A DNA stretch of 64,000 nt from Chryseobacterium sp. Bi04 (GCF_918698085.1 NZ_CAKKLP010000006.1:62001-126000), one strand, 5' to 3'; counted from the first letter of the stretch, positions 43,749-53,800 are shown. The notes: generated by a model not told the origin, from the letters alone. A program made the numbers and translations.

Positions 43749-45928
43749 TATAAATATGTACTAGGTATTAATTTTTGTGTATTAAATGATTTTGGAGTCC
43801 ATTTTGCATATTCATCAGAAGTAAAGACCATATTATCTATAGTTGTTATAAATATTTTTTCTGCTGGAGACACTATTTTAAGTTCTCCAAGATTGGTCTC
43901 ACCTATGATAAGTAGAAAATATTTTTTATATTTTAGCCCTTCCTGAGAGTTATAATAACTGTTTTCATCTTCTCTGAGGTTTGTAAAATAAAATTTAGGA
44001 TTATTAAGATTCTGACTGTTAATAATGTTAAAACATGAATCATTCTCTATTTTAGTTATTCCTAATATTTTTTTACTTGGTAAATATCCCTTTTCAGAAT
44101 CAATTGATAATCCTGTTATAGTCTGCCCTTCTAAATCCATAAATACTCGTGATTTCAAATAATAAGGGGTTTCCGGTTGATAGAAATTATTCCTTTTATC
44201 ACTATAATTAATTGTTCCTCCATTACTATTATCTTGATAAGCAGATCTACTTTCAAAAAAGCCACCTACATTCTGGCGGATATTATTCAACAACGTCTCA
44301 TAAGTAACTCTTTTCACACTTTCCGTATCATTTTTCATAATGAGATCCTCTACTTTCTTGGTGGTCACCGTTGCAATGTCTTTTCCTCCTGCTTTATTTT
44401 CAAAATCAATCAACAATAAATTCTGATCAATAACATAAGCAAGCTCATTTCCGTCTTTAGACTGAATTTTCGGAGTCACATTAATCAATCCAAAGATGTC
44501 ATCAATGTCTTTCAAATCGTAACTTGTGCTTACAGCAGGATCTCCCGGATTTGGACCAGGGGTTTCAGAAGTGACTTTCACTGTTTTCCCTTCATAAATC
44601 AACTGTACAAATGAAGCAACTGTTTTATTGGCACTTGTTTTATTTAAACTGAAAGTAATGGGCTTCGTGAAATTGGTATCGACTCCATTTCCCTCTTCCT
44701 GCAATAAGTTTTTACCTCTGATAAAATAATCCTCATTGGGAGTATCTGCGTGTAAAACACCTTGTTTTACGTACATGGCAGCGGCATCATTATTATCAGT
44801 TGTAAGCTGCAGTACCAATGATGGCTGTGCAACCAGCTCTTTTACTGGCCAGCCTGCTTCAAACTGCTCTAAGGAAAGGTTGCCAGCTGTTGGTCCGATT
44901 TTAATATTGTTGGCACTTCCTTCCAGGTTCTGATTTCCATAGAAATTATAGGATCTCTGTCTGCTTCCCTGGATGTACAGATAGGTAGTCTCAGCTGTTT
45001 TAAAGCCTGAAATCTGACTGGCAATCTGTTCTACCGTTTGCAGGACAGAGTTGTCACTCATATGAATCTTTCCTTTTCCCTGGGTATGCAAACCATAAAA
45101 GGCTGCAATATCAAGGAACTGAGTGGCTGTTTCCCTGATGAGTTTCTTTTTAAAAACTGTAGCACCTGCTGCCTGATCTAAAACATGGTCAGCACTTCGA
45201 GCAAAAGCCAGATTCAGTTTAAAAGGATTGGGGTCATTGGCTACGGTATAATCTCCTTCGTTCAATACGATATCAATTCCTATGCTTCCTGTGGCAGTTC
45301 CAAGATGGGTTCCTCTTGGGATCATGGGCAGTTCAAAAGCTTTTTTGGGCTCTACTTCAGTGGTGGTAGTTCCGGTAGTTTGAACTTTAGAAATCTTAAG
45401 GAAATAATCATCAATAAGGTCATCTGCTGACTGGGAAGTTCCTGATGGATACCCGATATGCTGAGCAGTAAACGCAGGCTGGGTAATTCCCAGCATAGCA
45501 TACAGGTCTTTAAATTCTTTTCTGATGACGTCTACAAAGCCTGTTACTCCTGTTCCGTCATTAATAACGAAGTTAGAGCCAAAGAAATCTGATCTGTTCA
45601 GGCCTCTGTACACGATATATTTGATCGCAAGTCCCTTAATCGGCTGATTAAAAGGCTTCAGGATCGCATTTACTTTAGTGGCATCTGTTCCACAAGGTTG
45701 TAAAAATACCTGTCCCTGACAAATTGTATATACTTTGCCGGTAACGCTTACTTTGGAGGTGGTCCTGAATACAGTCCCATTAGCTCCAAATTTTCCGGCC
45801 GGGTCTTGCGAGAAAATCTTTCCTTTCTCCAGGAAGAAGAAAGACTCCGGCAACAGATCTGGCCGTACGTTAAGCCCTTTGCTGTCGGGAGCTGTTGATA
45901 AGCTTCCCGATGGAATATTTTGTGGCAT
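43748..45928 (-). CDS. 726-aa protein of unknown function in the accessory block
   Basis: The protein begins MPQNIPSGSLSTAPDSKGLN with no signal peptide. I see no familiar domain. It contains beta-rich segments such as VTGKVYTICQGQVFLQPCGT and GLAIKYIVYRGLNRSDFFG, and a Thr/Asn-rich middle with QTVEQIASQISGFKTAETTY. It is translationally coupled to the NTase-motif gene (TAATG overlap). Its 5' two thirds have base composition like the giants, while its 3' end drifts toward the AT-rich composition of the next gene. Such a shift is typical where a conserved carrier meets an exchangeable effector. A delivery adaptor is one possibility. Confidence 0.55.
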   Translation of the reverse strand: MPQNIPSGSLSTAPDSKGLNVRPDLLPESFFFLEKGKIFSQDPAGKFGANGTVFRTTSKVSVTGKVYTICQGQVFLQPCGTDATKVNAILKPFNQPIKGLAIKYIVYRGLNRSDFFGSNFVINDGTGVTGFVDVIRKEFKDLYAMLGITQPAFTAQHIGYPSGTSQSADDLIDDYFLKISKVQTTGTTTTEVEPKKAFELPMIPRGTHLGTATGSIGIDIVLNEGDYTVANDPNPFKLNLAFARSADHVLDQAAGATVFKKKLIRETATQFLDIAAFYGLHTQGKGKIHMSDNSVLQTVEQIASQISGFKTAETTYLYIQGSRQRSYNFYGNQNLEGSANNIKIGPTAGNLSLEQFEAGWPVKELVAQPSLVLQLTTDNNDAAAMYVKQGVLHADTPNEDYFIRGKNLLQEEGNGVDTNFTKPITFSLNKTSANKTVASFVQLIYEGKTVKVTSETPGPNPGDPAVSTSYDLKDIDDIFGLINVTPKIQSKDGNELAYVIDQNLLLIDFENKAGGKDIATVTTKKVEDLIMKNDTESVKRVTYETLLNNIRQNVGGFFESRSAYQDNSNGGTINYSDKRNNFYQPETPYYLKSRVFMDLEGQTITGLSIDSEKGYLPSKKILGITKIENDSCFNIINSQNLNNPKFYFTNLREDENSYYNSQEGLKYKKYFLLIIGETNLGELKIVSPAEKIFITTIDNMVFTSDEYAKWTPKSFNTQKLIPSTYL

Positions 45929-46257
45929 TTTTGTGATTTTTGGTGTTAATAAAAGATAAGACGGTGGTAATGATCAGCCTCATAAAAACTGAAAAGCATT
46001 CTGAACCATTAGGGTCAATTAGGCTTTAAGAATACTAAGCCTGGTTACTTTTTAAGGAGTGTTTCCTTAAAAAGGCAATATGATTTTTCTTCATGTATCT
46101 TAGCTGCTTCAATAGTTCTATTATTCAGATTTTTTTCAGATTTTTTCTACTGTTCAATAAGAAGAGGTTTATTTTTTTCCGGTAAAGACAAACCTCTTCC
46201 CGTACAATCATTCCGGTTGATTGTAATATTGATTTTCACTGTAAAATAATCCCGGGA
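45929..46257 (-). other. Intergenic region with two hairpins
   Basis: No gene seen. On the minus strand, after the M15 gene, come a TACAATCA/TGATTGTA stem (46203-46225) and a perfect 10-bp stem GAAGAGGTTT/AAACCTCTTC (46161-46199). The second is A/T-rich in the loop but has no trailing T run. They may reduce readthrough from the peptidase gene into the 726-aa gene. Confidence 0.5.
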
Positions 46258-46764
46258 TTATTGGGTGAAAATTACATATCCGTCTTTATCTTTTGGTAAA
46301 TTTTGTAAGTTTCTCCAGGATGCTTTGATCTTTCGCCCGCCTTTCCAGATGGAGCTTCGTTCAAAATGTGGCAGGTCTTTAAAGGTTTTCCAGTTTCCGC
46401 CCCAGCTCCAGCCGTGTTTTGCAAAGATCTTTACACATTCGTACCAGTCGGCTACGCCATCGTTATCCCAGTCTTTCGCAGTGTCCCAGCTTGCTACTTT
46501 TCCGTCGATAATCAGGCAGATATCTACCGCTAATCCGTAATTGTGAATACTTTGTCCGGCTTTGGCATTGGTGACTTTTTTTCCGGCTTTTGTTCTTCCC
46601 TGCGCATATAATGCATCTTGGTCTTTAAAGGATCTTAACCCCTGGGTAATCCTCACTCTTGCTCTCCCGGTAAGGGCTTCATCACATTCTTTTACAATTT
46701 CTGTGACTTCTTTCCTTACCAATGGATGGAGATTTCTTATTCTGTTTTCACTTGGTTTATCCAT
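46258..46764 (-). CDS. M15-family peptidoglycan peptidase (endolysin/CwlK-like)
   Basis: The 168-aa protein cleaves cell-wall peptides, probably as an L-alanyl-D-glutamate or D-Ala-D-Ala type peptidase. Zn ligands of the LAS/M15 fold are visible: His74 and Asp81 in QSIHNYGLAVDI and His133 in LPHFE. ITQGLRSFKDQDALYAQGRT is the classical preceding block. No signal peptide, as in phage endolysins or spike-associated hydrolases, so release would need lysis or a delivery structure. It is the first gene downstream of the two palindromic promoters and starts the accessory block. Confidence 0.88.
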   Translation of the reverse strand: MDKPSENRIRNLHPLVRKEVTEIVKECDEALTGRARVRITQGLRSFKDQDALYAQGRTKAGKKVTNAKAGQSIHNYGLAVDICLIIDGKVASWDTAKDWDNDGVADWYECVKIFAKHGWSWGGNWKTFKDLPHFERSSIWKGGRKIKASWRNLQNLPKDKDGYVIFTQ

Positions 46765-46804
46765 GGATGATTATTATTTTGTGATTTGGTGTTTGATTCT
46801 TAAG

Positions 46805-46840
46805 CAAAGCTATTTCAGGCTGACGCCAAAACCTGACGTG
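46805..46840 (-). promoter_or_regulatory. Palindrome-linked promoter, copy 1 (proximal)
   Basis: Minus-strand -7 box TAGCTTTG (46805-46812), a 14-base spacer, then TTG inside GTTTTGGCGTCA. The repeat spans 46821-46840 and is an imperfect palindrome. Its arrangement is the same as in copy 2. The M15 gene begins about 40 bases downstream. Confidence 0.6.
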
Positions 46841-46956
46841 TTATATTTTGTGGTAAAAAAATGTGAAAATTTTGTTATGATCTTTGATTTTCGGACATGT
46901 GAATCATTTTCATAAAAAGTGGTATCATCATTATAGCTTGTTGTTTATTTCTGAAA

Positions 46957-46993
46957 CAAAAGTATAGCCCCTCAACGTCAAAACTTGACGCAT
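46957..46993 (-). promoter_or_regulatory. Palindrome-linked promoter, copy 2 (distal)
   Basis: Minus-strand -7 box TACTTTTG (46957-46964), a 14-base spacer, then TTG within the perfect palindrome CGTCAAAACTTGACG (46976-46990). It is 152 bp upstream of copy 1. Between the copies lies only an 18-codon ORF (46875-46931, minus). Confidence 0.6.
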
Positions 46994-47045
46994 TAAATTT
47001 TTTCTGAAAGAAAATTAAAATCTTATGGTTTTCCCTATAAATAAT

Positions 47046-47081
47046 AATCCGGCAATAGAGCTCTCATTCTATTGCCGGATT
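47046..47081 (-). terminator. Terminator of the 485-aa gene
   Basis: Perfect 12-bp stem AATCCGGCAATA/TATTGCCGGATT with a 12-base loop, T-rich downstream on the minus strand. Confidence 0.8.
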
Positions 47082-47105
47082 TAATTGTTTGGTATCGGTA
47101 TGCAG

Positions 47106-48563
47106 TTACTTCTTACATTTACTGTAGTCAGAAATAATCTGCATCAGGTTTTGTTCGTTTTTAAGATCAAAGCTTTCTTTTTTCAACTGATCAGAAACTG
47201 TTTTACAATCTTTAAGATAATCAGCCAGCTTTTCTGAAAGTTTATCGTTTGATCTGTTATCAAGCATCTGCCCTTTGGGCTGAAGGTCTGTTTTGATTAC
47301 ATATTTCTGCCTTTCAACAGGATCCTGAAGCAGCATGATTTTATTCTCCTTCGCTATCAGCCTGTAGAAATAGGAATTATTACCATGCAGGCTTCCGTAG
47401 TTCTGCATTTTCTTCATAAACTCCCCTTTTACATCCAGTCCGTAATAGCATTCTTCATTTCCATTGGCAGCCACACAAAAATGTACACCGGAGTCTGCAT
47501 CATAGATTTTGGTCGCCATACTCCTCATTCCCGGCAGTTGTTTCTTTAAAGTAACCCGCTGCCCAAAGAGATCAGCACCACCTTCAGGAAGCTTTTGACC
47601 GGTTCTTTCGGTATCCAGCATTTCAAACCAGATGGTGATCGCTCCTTCTGTTTTCTTCCCTGATTTTTCCACCAGGTATCCCGGAACATCATATAAATTG
47701 ATACTGCGGTTGACGGCATCTGTCACTTTTGCATGCTGAAGCTCCTGGTTTTTATAATACGCCTGATGTTCCAGTGTATAGCCCTGGATAAAAAGATTGG
47801 CTATAAACTCATTGACAAAAGCATAATCCGACTGAGCGTAAGGTCTTGTGGCAGTAAAAGTAAACTCATTATGATCAAAGGTTCTTACTGTATATGTTTT
47901 GATGCCCTGTGTCTGGTACATAGAAGCTACCTTAATCCCATCCAGATCGCTTACCTCCAGGCATGGGCCTGCAGTATTAAATCCAGCACAGTTGTACCCT
48001 TTTGCATAGCCTATTATTTTAGCGGGATAATTTCCGTTATTAATCAGTATTTCACCTTTTGATCCCAATCTTGGGTTATAAAGACTTCTGATATTGTCAA
48101 GCCTGCTCTTTCTTTCATTATCTTCTGCAATGCTGTTGGTTTTTGCTGTAAGGTATTTATCCGCCAAATTTTCTCTCGGTGTAGCAAAGAATTTCTCCAC
48201 TTCATTTTTATCAAAACCGTTCTCACCGAAGAGATGGTATTTTACAGCCAATTGATGGGCAACAATTCTATCCGGTTTAAAAGAGGTGATTAATACTTCA
48301 TACGGAATCTGGGTGGTCTTTCCGTCTGCCGATTTCATATCCAGGTAATACAGAAACTGGTCCTTTGCCAGGGTAACCCCTTTGAGATCGGCATCAAAAA
48401 CTTTTTCATTAGCTAAGGTATAAAACTCAAAGTGATCCCGGTAAGGAGACTTCAGAATTCCGGCTTCTTTTTCATTGACCAGAATTTTGTCTTTCTTCAG
48501 CTGTATCTTTTGAGAGAGTACTAAAGAAGAACATAATAGAGTAGCTAATAGATATATTTTCAT
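47106..48563 (-). CDS. Exported protein of unknown function (485 aa)
   Basis: The signal peptide (MKIYLLATLLCSSLVLSQ) directs it to the periplasm or outer membrane. The mature part starts with strands like KIQLKKDKILVNEKEAGIL, seen in many uncharacterised Bacteroidota proteins, followed by mixed alpha/beta sequence and a Lys-rich helical C-terminus. I recognise no family or active site. It lies 102 bases after the LytTR regulator gene on the same strand, so it may be under that regulator's control or in its transcript. Confidence 0.6.
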   Translation of the reverse strand: MKIYLLATLLCSSLVLSQKIQLKKDKILVNEKEAGILKSPYRDHFEFYTLANEKVFDADLKGVTLAKDQFLYYLDMKSADGKTTQIPYEVLITSFKPDRIVAHQLAVKYHLFGENGFDKNEVEKFFATPRENLADKYLTAKTNSIAEDNERKSRLDNIRSLYNPRLGSKGEILINNGNYPAKIIGYAKGYNCAGFNTAGPCLEVSDLDGIKVASMYQTQGIKTYTVRTFDHNEFTFTATRPYAQSDYAFVNEFIANLFIQGYTLEHQAYYKNQELQHAKVTDAVNRSINLYDVPGYLVEKSGKKTEGAITIWFEMLDTERTGQKLPEGGADLFGQRVTLKKQLPGMRSMATKIYDADSGVHFCVAANGNEECYYGLDVKGEFMKKMQNYGSLHGNNSYFYRLIAKENKIMLLQDPVERQKYVIKTDLQPKGQMLDNRSNDKLSEKLADYLKDCKTVSDQLKKESFDLKNEQNLMQIISDYSKCKK

Positions 48564-48665
48564 AATTCAATAGTTAATAATTAATTGAAGGATGAAAATA
48601 CAAAAAAATAAGACACCTTATCATGGAAAGGATCTAGGATGGATGAAGATACTTTATAAGGCAGG

Positions 48666-49427
48666 TCAGCTGTTCAGCCAGCTCAGGCATTCAGCGATCT
48701 GCATTTTGCTGATAAAAACCTCAGTATTCACTTCAGGTTCGGGGGAAAGCTTAAGCTCTACTTTCTGGCTTGAATGTTTGATAATTTCAGTGACTGCTTC
48801 TTTATTGATGATAAATTTACGGTTTACTTTAAAGAAAACATTGGGATTTAATTTTTGAATAATATCTTTAATAGTATCATCGTAAATATAGGTTTGATGG
48901 TCCTTTGTCGTTAAAAAAAGATATTTCCCCGACGCAAAAAAATAGGCCGTATGATGCTCATCTATGGATTTAAGCTTATTCCCTTCTCTTACCATAAAAC
49001 GTTTCATCATTTCGGAGCCTCCCTGATGTAAGGTAGAAATGGATTTTAAAGTAGATTCCGGGTCAAAATTATTCCTGATGGAGATAAATTTCTGTAATGC
49101 TTTGTGTAGGTCATCTTCTTCAAAAGGCTTTAAAAGATAATCAATGGTGAAATGTCTGAATACTCTTATCGCATACTCATCAAATGCCGTTATGAAGATA
49201 ATCGGGGTAAAAAGCTCCACCTGTTCAAAGATTTCCAGGCTCATTCCGTCACCAAGATGAATATCCATAAAAACAAGATCTGCAGCATTATGTTCGAAGA
49301 AATCTATTGCCTGTTTTTTGGAACGAAGAATAACTATCTCAGTGACAGGAACTATAGTCTGCTTATCCAAAAGGTCTTTCAGATAATTAACAGCCAGCAA
49401 TTCATCTTCTATAATGGCAATTTTCAT
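48666..49427 (-). CDS. LytTR-family response regulator
   Basis: The 253-aa protein has an N-terminal receiver domain (MKIAIIEDELLAVNYLKDLL) with the phospho-acceptor Asp in LVFMDIHLGD and the conserved Lys in LLKPF. The C-terminal LytTR DNA-binding domain follows (FMVREGNKLKSIDEHHTAYF, then NVFFKVNRKFIINKEAV). The LytS-type kinase at 56868-58451 is its probable partner. The ATG at 49427 is used; a TTG 18 bases upstream lies next to the -7 box. With that box at 49435-49442, the mRNA would be leaderless or nearly so. Confidence 0.9.
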   Translation of the reverse strand: MKIAIIEDELLAVNYLKDLLDKQTIVPVTEIVILRSKKQAIDFFEHNAADLVFMDIHLGDGMSLEIFEQVELFTPIIFITAFDEYAIRVFRHFTIDYLLKPFEEDDLHKALQKFISIRNNFDPESTLKSISTLHQGGSEMMKRFMVREGNKLKSIDEHHTAYFFASGKYLFLTTKDHQTYIYDDTIKDIIQKLNPNVFFKVNRKFIINKEAVTEIIKHSSQKVELKLSPEPEVNTEVFISKMQIAECLSWLNS

Positions 49428-49434
49428 AACGGTA

Positions 49435-49442
49435 CAAAAGTA
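49435..49442 (-). promoter_or_regulatory. -7 box TACTTTTG of the LytTR regulator
   Basis: It matches TAnnTTTG just 7 bases before the ATG, predicting a very short or absent leader. No -33 TTG at the expected distance. Confidence 0.45.
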
Positions 49443-49443
49443 C

Positions 49444-49480
49444 AAAAAAACCGCTAGAACGGTTAAGCTCTGGCGGTTTC
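49444..49480 (-). terminator. Terminator of the SusC/SusD operon
   Basis: An 11-bp stem with one G-T pair (AAACCGCCAGA/TCTAGCGGTTT on the minus strand) ends in T7. It separates the SusD gene from the regulator gene. Confidence 0.8.
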
Positions 49481-49501
49481 AGGGGTGTTAATATGAATGT
49501 A

Positions 49502-50830
49502 TTATAAATTAGGATTATTTTTCTTCGCACTCATCGGATATTCTATGGTATATCTCACATCATTCTGCTGAAGAATATATTCCTGCCCATTTACTGTATG
49601 GGTTATTTTTTTCTGATTTGCTCTTCTTAAATCGAACCAACGCTGTCCTTCTGCTGCAAATTCTCTGAATCTTTCATCCAGAATAAAATTCATGAATTCC
49701 GCAGTGTTCATTGGTGCTACCTGATTCTGAACAGAAACATATCCATCCGGGGTGTATCTGTTTTTTAAAACCTTAAGAAGTTCCTGCTTGGCTTCATCAG
49801 GTTTATTCAGCTTTACCAAAGCTTCAGATTTTATAAAATACAGTTCGGATGTTCTGAAAGATACTCTGAAATCAGAGCTTCCTCCTTTGATCACTTTATA
49901 TTTATTTCCGCTCTTTTCAAAATATAGTCCGAATCTTTTATCTGTAGTACTGTTATATTTTGAAAGAAGTTCTGCAGATGCAAAGGATAAATTCTGCACA
50001 GAGCTGTTGAATGCGTTATCCAGAGCCAGAATAGATTCCGGCGAAGCATAATGGTTAGGTGCCGTATTTACCGTATTCAGATTGCTAATATCACCTTTAA
50101 TAGCCAATGCCTGCTCTGAATAACTTAGAGCCTTATTCCATTCTCCTTCATAAAGAGCTGTTCTTGCCTCAAGTGCCAGTAATGCAGCCTTAGAAAATCT
50201 GTAATTGATGCCTGTAGCCTGCTTCTGCTCTACCATAAGGCCTTCAGCTTTTGCCATATCTGCATGAACCTGACTGTAAACTTCCTGTACAGTAGAAGGT
50301 TTCAATACTTGTTCAAGATCAATATCAAGGGTGATAGGAATTCCTCTGTCTGTAGAAGCAGTGGCACTGTTGTAAGGTTTAGCATACAAATTAACCATAT
50401 CGAAATAGGTATAGGCACGCAATGCATAGGCTTCAGCTAAAATCTGCTGTTTTTCAGGAGACTCCGCCACAGTCTTGCTTCCTTCATTGATGATCTGATT
50501 CAGGTAAAATACCACGGAATAAAAACTCACCCATGGAAACTCAGTAGTTGCCTGATCTGTATTGGAGTCCTTCCACATAGCAATCTCACGGTAAGAGATG
50601 AAATCGCTGGTATTCTCATCAATATTCACCTCATCGGTGCGGAGTGCTGTAAGAGCTCTGTGAGAAGGGTATTTTGAATAGGCTGACGTAAGTACTTTCC
50701 TGTAATCATCAACTGTGGTTGGAATTACTTTTCCTTCCGGCTGAATATCTAAAAATCTATCACACCCGATACTGGTAAAACTGATTACCGCCAGTGCTAT
50801 AAATGTTGTTATTTTTCTCATTTTTTTCAA
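49502..50830 (-). CDS. SusD/RagB-family outer-membrane lipoprotein
   Basis: The 442-aa protein binds nutrients at the cell surface together with the SusC partner. The signal peptide ends in a lipobox (FTSIGC, Cys23), followed by DRFLDIQPEGKVIPTTVDDYRKVL, a typical SusD start. TPR-like helices (AYALRAYTYFDMVNLYAKPYN, ALLALEARTALYEGEWNKAL) and the C-terminal FILDERFREFAAEGQRWFDLRR box are diagnostic. It is 3 bases downstream of susC, in one operon with the upstream metalloprotease. No glycoside hydrolase is nearby, so the ligand may be a peptide rather than a glycan. Confidence 0.92.
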   Translation of the reverse strand: MKKMRKITTFIALAVISFTSIGCDRFLDIQPEGKVIPTTVDDYRKVLTSAYSKYPSHRALTALRTDEVNIDENTSDFISYREIAMWKDSNTDQATTEFPWVSFYSVVFYLNQIINEGSKTVAESPEKQQILAEAYALRAYTYFDMVNLYAKPYNSATASTDRGIPITLDIDLEQVLKPSTVQEVYSQVHADMAKAEGLMVEQKQATGINYRFSKAALLALEARTALYEGEWNKALSYSEQALAIKGDISNLNTVNTAPNHYASPESILALDNAFNSSVQNLSFASAELLSKYNSTTDKRFGLYFEKSGNKYKVIKGGSSDFRVSFRTSELYFIKSEALVKLNKPDEAKQELLKVLKNRYTPDGYVSVQNQVAPMNTAEFMNFILDERFREFAAEGQRWFDLRRANQKKITHTVNGQEYILQQNDVRYTIEYPMSAKKNNPNL

Positions 50831-50833
50831 GTT

Positions 50834-53800
50834 TTAAAAAGAAACATTAAATCCTACTGTAACTGACTTTGTAATAGGCTGTGCATAAATATTCCCATAG
50901 GTTTCCGGATCAAAATATCCCTTATATCCGTTACTGAATACAAATAAATTACGCCCTTCAACACTCAGCCTCAATGCACTGATTCCCATAGGAGCTGTAA
51001 ACTCTTTAGGAAGTGTATATCCCAAACGGATGCTGCTGATTCTTATATAGCTGATTTCTTTTGCCCATACATCCAATAAGCTGTACGCATTGGAACGGTT
51101 ACCGGTAAACCATTTATTTGCCATCCATCCATTCGGATTAGCCTCCATATCAGGGCTTGTAATTCCCGGAAGTGAACCTCCTACTTCATAGATATCTCTG
51201 GTATAATTTCTACCTCTGTCAAACTCAGATCCACGGTAAGAAGGCGTTCTCATTACGGTCTGTTTCAGGTTAAATGTTGCAGAAACAGTAAGATCAAAAT
51301 TATGTACTTTAAATGTGTTGATAATACCTCCTGTAAATTTCGGATCCCTGTCTCCGATATAAGTAAACATACTTCTTAATTCTGCATTGGAAAGTTTGGT
51401 ATCTACAAGCTGACCCGGAAGGAAATCCGCATAGACATCGTATAATTTAAAGAAGTCTGCAGCTGATATTTTTTCATTGCCTTTCCAGAACATTGGGTTT
51501 CCTTGTTCATCCATTCCTGCTGTTTTCAAAGCAAAAACGGCATTCACCGGAAGACCTTCTCTTGAAGGAAGCAAAGCGTTATCACGAGGCTGCTCACTCA
51601 GTACCCTGCTCTTGTTGTGGGCAAAGTTAATCGTGGTACTCCATTTGAAATTTTCTTTGTCGATATTTCTGGTAGATAGCGCCAATTCAAAACCTTTATT
51701 CGTCAGACTTCCCCAGTTCATCATCGTATATTCGAACCCGGTTTCCAGCGGTGTTTCTTTCATACTGATCATATCTGTTCCTTTTCTGCTGTAAACATCA
51801 GCAGTAAGGTTGATACGGTTTTTGAACAAGCCCAAATCAAGCCCGAAGTTAACATTGGTTGTTTTTTCCCAACGAAGCTTATCATTCGGAGGACTGATTA
51901 CATTTATGATATTTTCTTTTGATCCGGGAAGAATTGTTGCATCACTGTATTCTCCAATAAAGAATGGTGATGTGTTACGGTCAATATTTCCTTGCAGACC
52001 ATAGGAAGCTCTCAGTCTAAAGTTAGAGATAGCATTAACATTCTTCATGAAGTTCTCCTTTGATACCAACCATGAACCTGAAACAGCCCATATCGGAAGG
52101 TATTTATACTTTTTATTAACCCCGAATAAGTTGGTACCGTCGTATCTTACACTTCCAAAGAAAGTATATTTCTGGTCATAGGTATATGAAGCTGTAGCAA
52201 ACATTGAAGCATAAGCATTCTCTACAGGTGGCATTTCACGATAGGTTTCGTACTTTCTCTCTGCCGCGAAACTGGAGCTTGGAAATACAATTGCCGTTGC
52301 TCTTCTTGTGGTAGGATCATAACCAAATGCTCTTGTAATGGTTGTATTATCTTCTGTTTTACGAAGTTCCGTTCCGGCCATCAAGTCAATTTCATGTACG
52401 GAATTAATTTTCGTGCTGTAAGATCCCTGCAGTTTCCAGTTGTATTGGAAAAAGTCATTATCCCAGTTTTGCTTTACTGCTCCGTCGGGCAAGAAATAAC
52501 GGTATGCCCCATCTTTATAATAACGGGTTCCTTCTTTCATCTTTCTGGTAAAGTAAGTATTCTGAGCCGCATATTTTTCCGTTTCATTGGTATCGTACTG
52601 AATTCCCAACTGCGAAGTAAATTTCAGGCTTTTGGTTACTTTATACTCTAAATCCAATATCGCTTTTAGGGAATGGTTTTTTAGGTTGTAACTTGTATTT
52701 TCTCTTTCTTCAAGGAAGTTGAAAGGAATATACCTGTCATCAAAACCATCGATATCCCTGTCATACCTGTAGCTTCCATCTGCGTTGTAAGGTGTCAGAT
52801 AAGGATTGGCATTTCTTGAATAGTTGACAGGGCTGATATTGGCATCAGCATCTGTAATGAATGATTCACGCTCACTCTGTGTACCGAAAATAGAGATTCC
52901 TGCATTTAATTTGTCACTTAATTTATAGTTGTTTTTTAACGTCAGGTTATAACGTTTAAAGCCTGTACCAATAGTTGTTCCCTGCTCGTCATAATATCCC
53001 AGGGAAAAATAATAATCTGAACGGTCACTACCTCCGGAAATACTTACTCCATACTGTCTGTTGATCGCATTTCTATATAGTAATTTTCCCCAATCGGTAT
53101 TGCTGTTCCTTAAGCCGTTAATCTGCTGAATCGTCAGTGCATTCAACGCATCTAAACCACCATTTCTGAAAGCATCAAGCTGCCCGTTTTTGGTTAAAAT
53201 CCTCATTACCTCTCCTTTATCAGCACGATATGTTAGGTCGGCACGCTGAGCAAGCATCAGTTCAAGGTCAACTTTCTCAGAGGCATTTAAAAGATTAAGT
53301 TTACCAAAGTCCGGACGGGATGTAATAAAGGTATCCGCTGAAAAATTCACTCTCATGGTTCCTTTTTTTCCTTTTTTCGTAGTAATGGAAATTACCCCGT
53401 TAGCTGCTCTTGCTCCATAAATAGCAGTAGCCGCAGCATCTTTTAAAATGGTAATATCTTCAATATCATTCGGGTTCAACCCTGCAATAGAGAAGTTCTG
53501 GAGCTGATCGATATTATCCTTATCGGTGAAGTTAGGCACATCATTTCCTTCCAATGGAAGACCATCAATCACCCATAGCGGATCCTGCGGACCAGAAAGT
53601 GAAGCTGTTCCACGGATTCTGATCTTTGCCGGACTTCCCGGAGCTCCTGTTTCCGGAGTAACAGCTACTCCGGCAATTTGTCCTGATAACATCTGATCTA
53701 TACTTGCCACACCAGCCTGGTTAATATTATCCATCTTAACCGTTGAAACCGCTGAGGTCTGTTTGCGTTTTTCAATTTTCTGATATCCTGTAATGATGAC

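Noticed and set aside
21623..46764. Complete prophage or canonical contractile injection system
   Set aside because: No capsid, portal, terminase, sheath, tube, baseplate or integrase could be recognised; only fibres and an endolysin-like peptidase are present.
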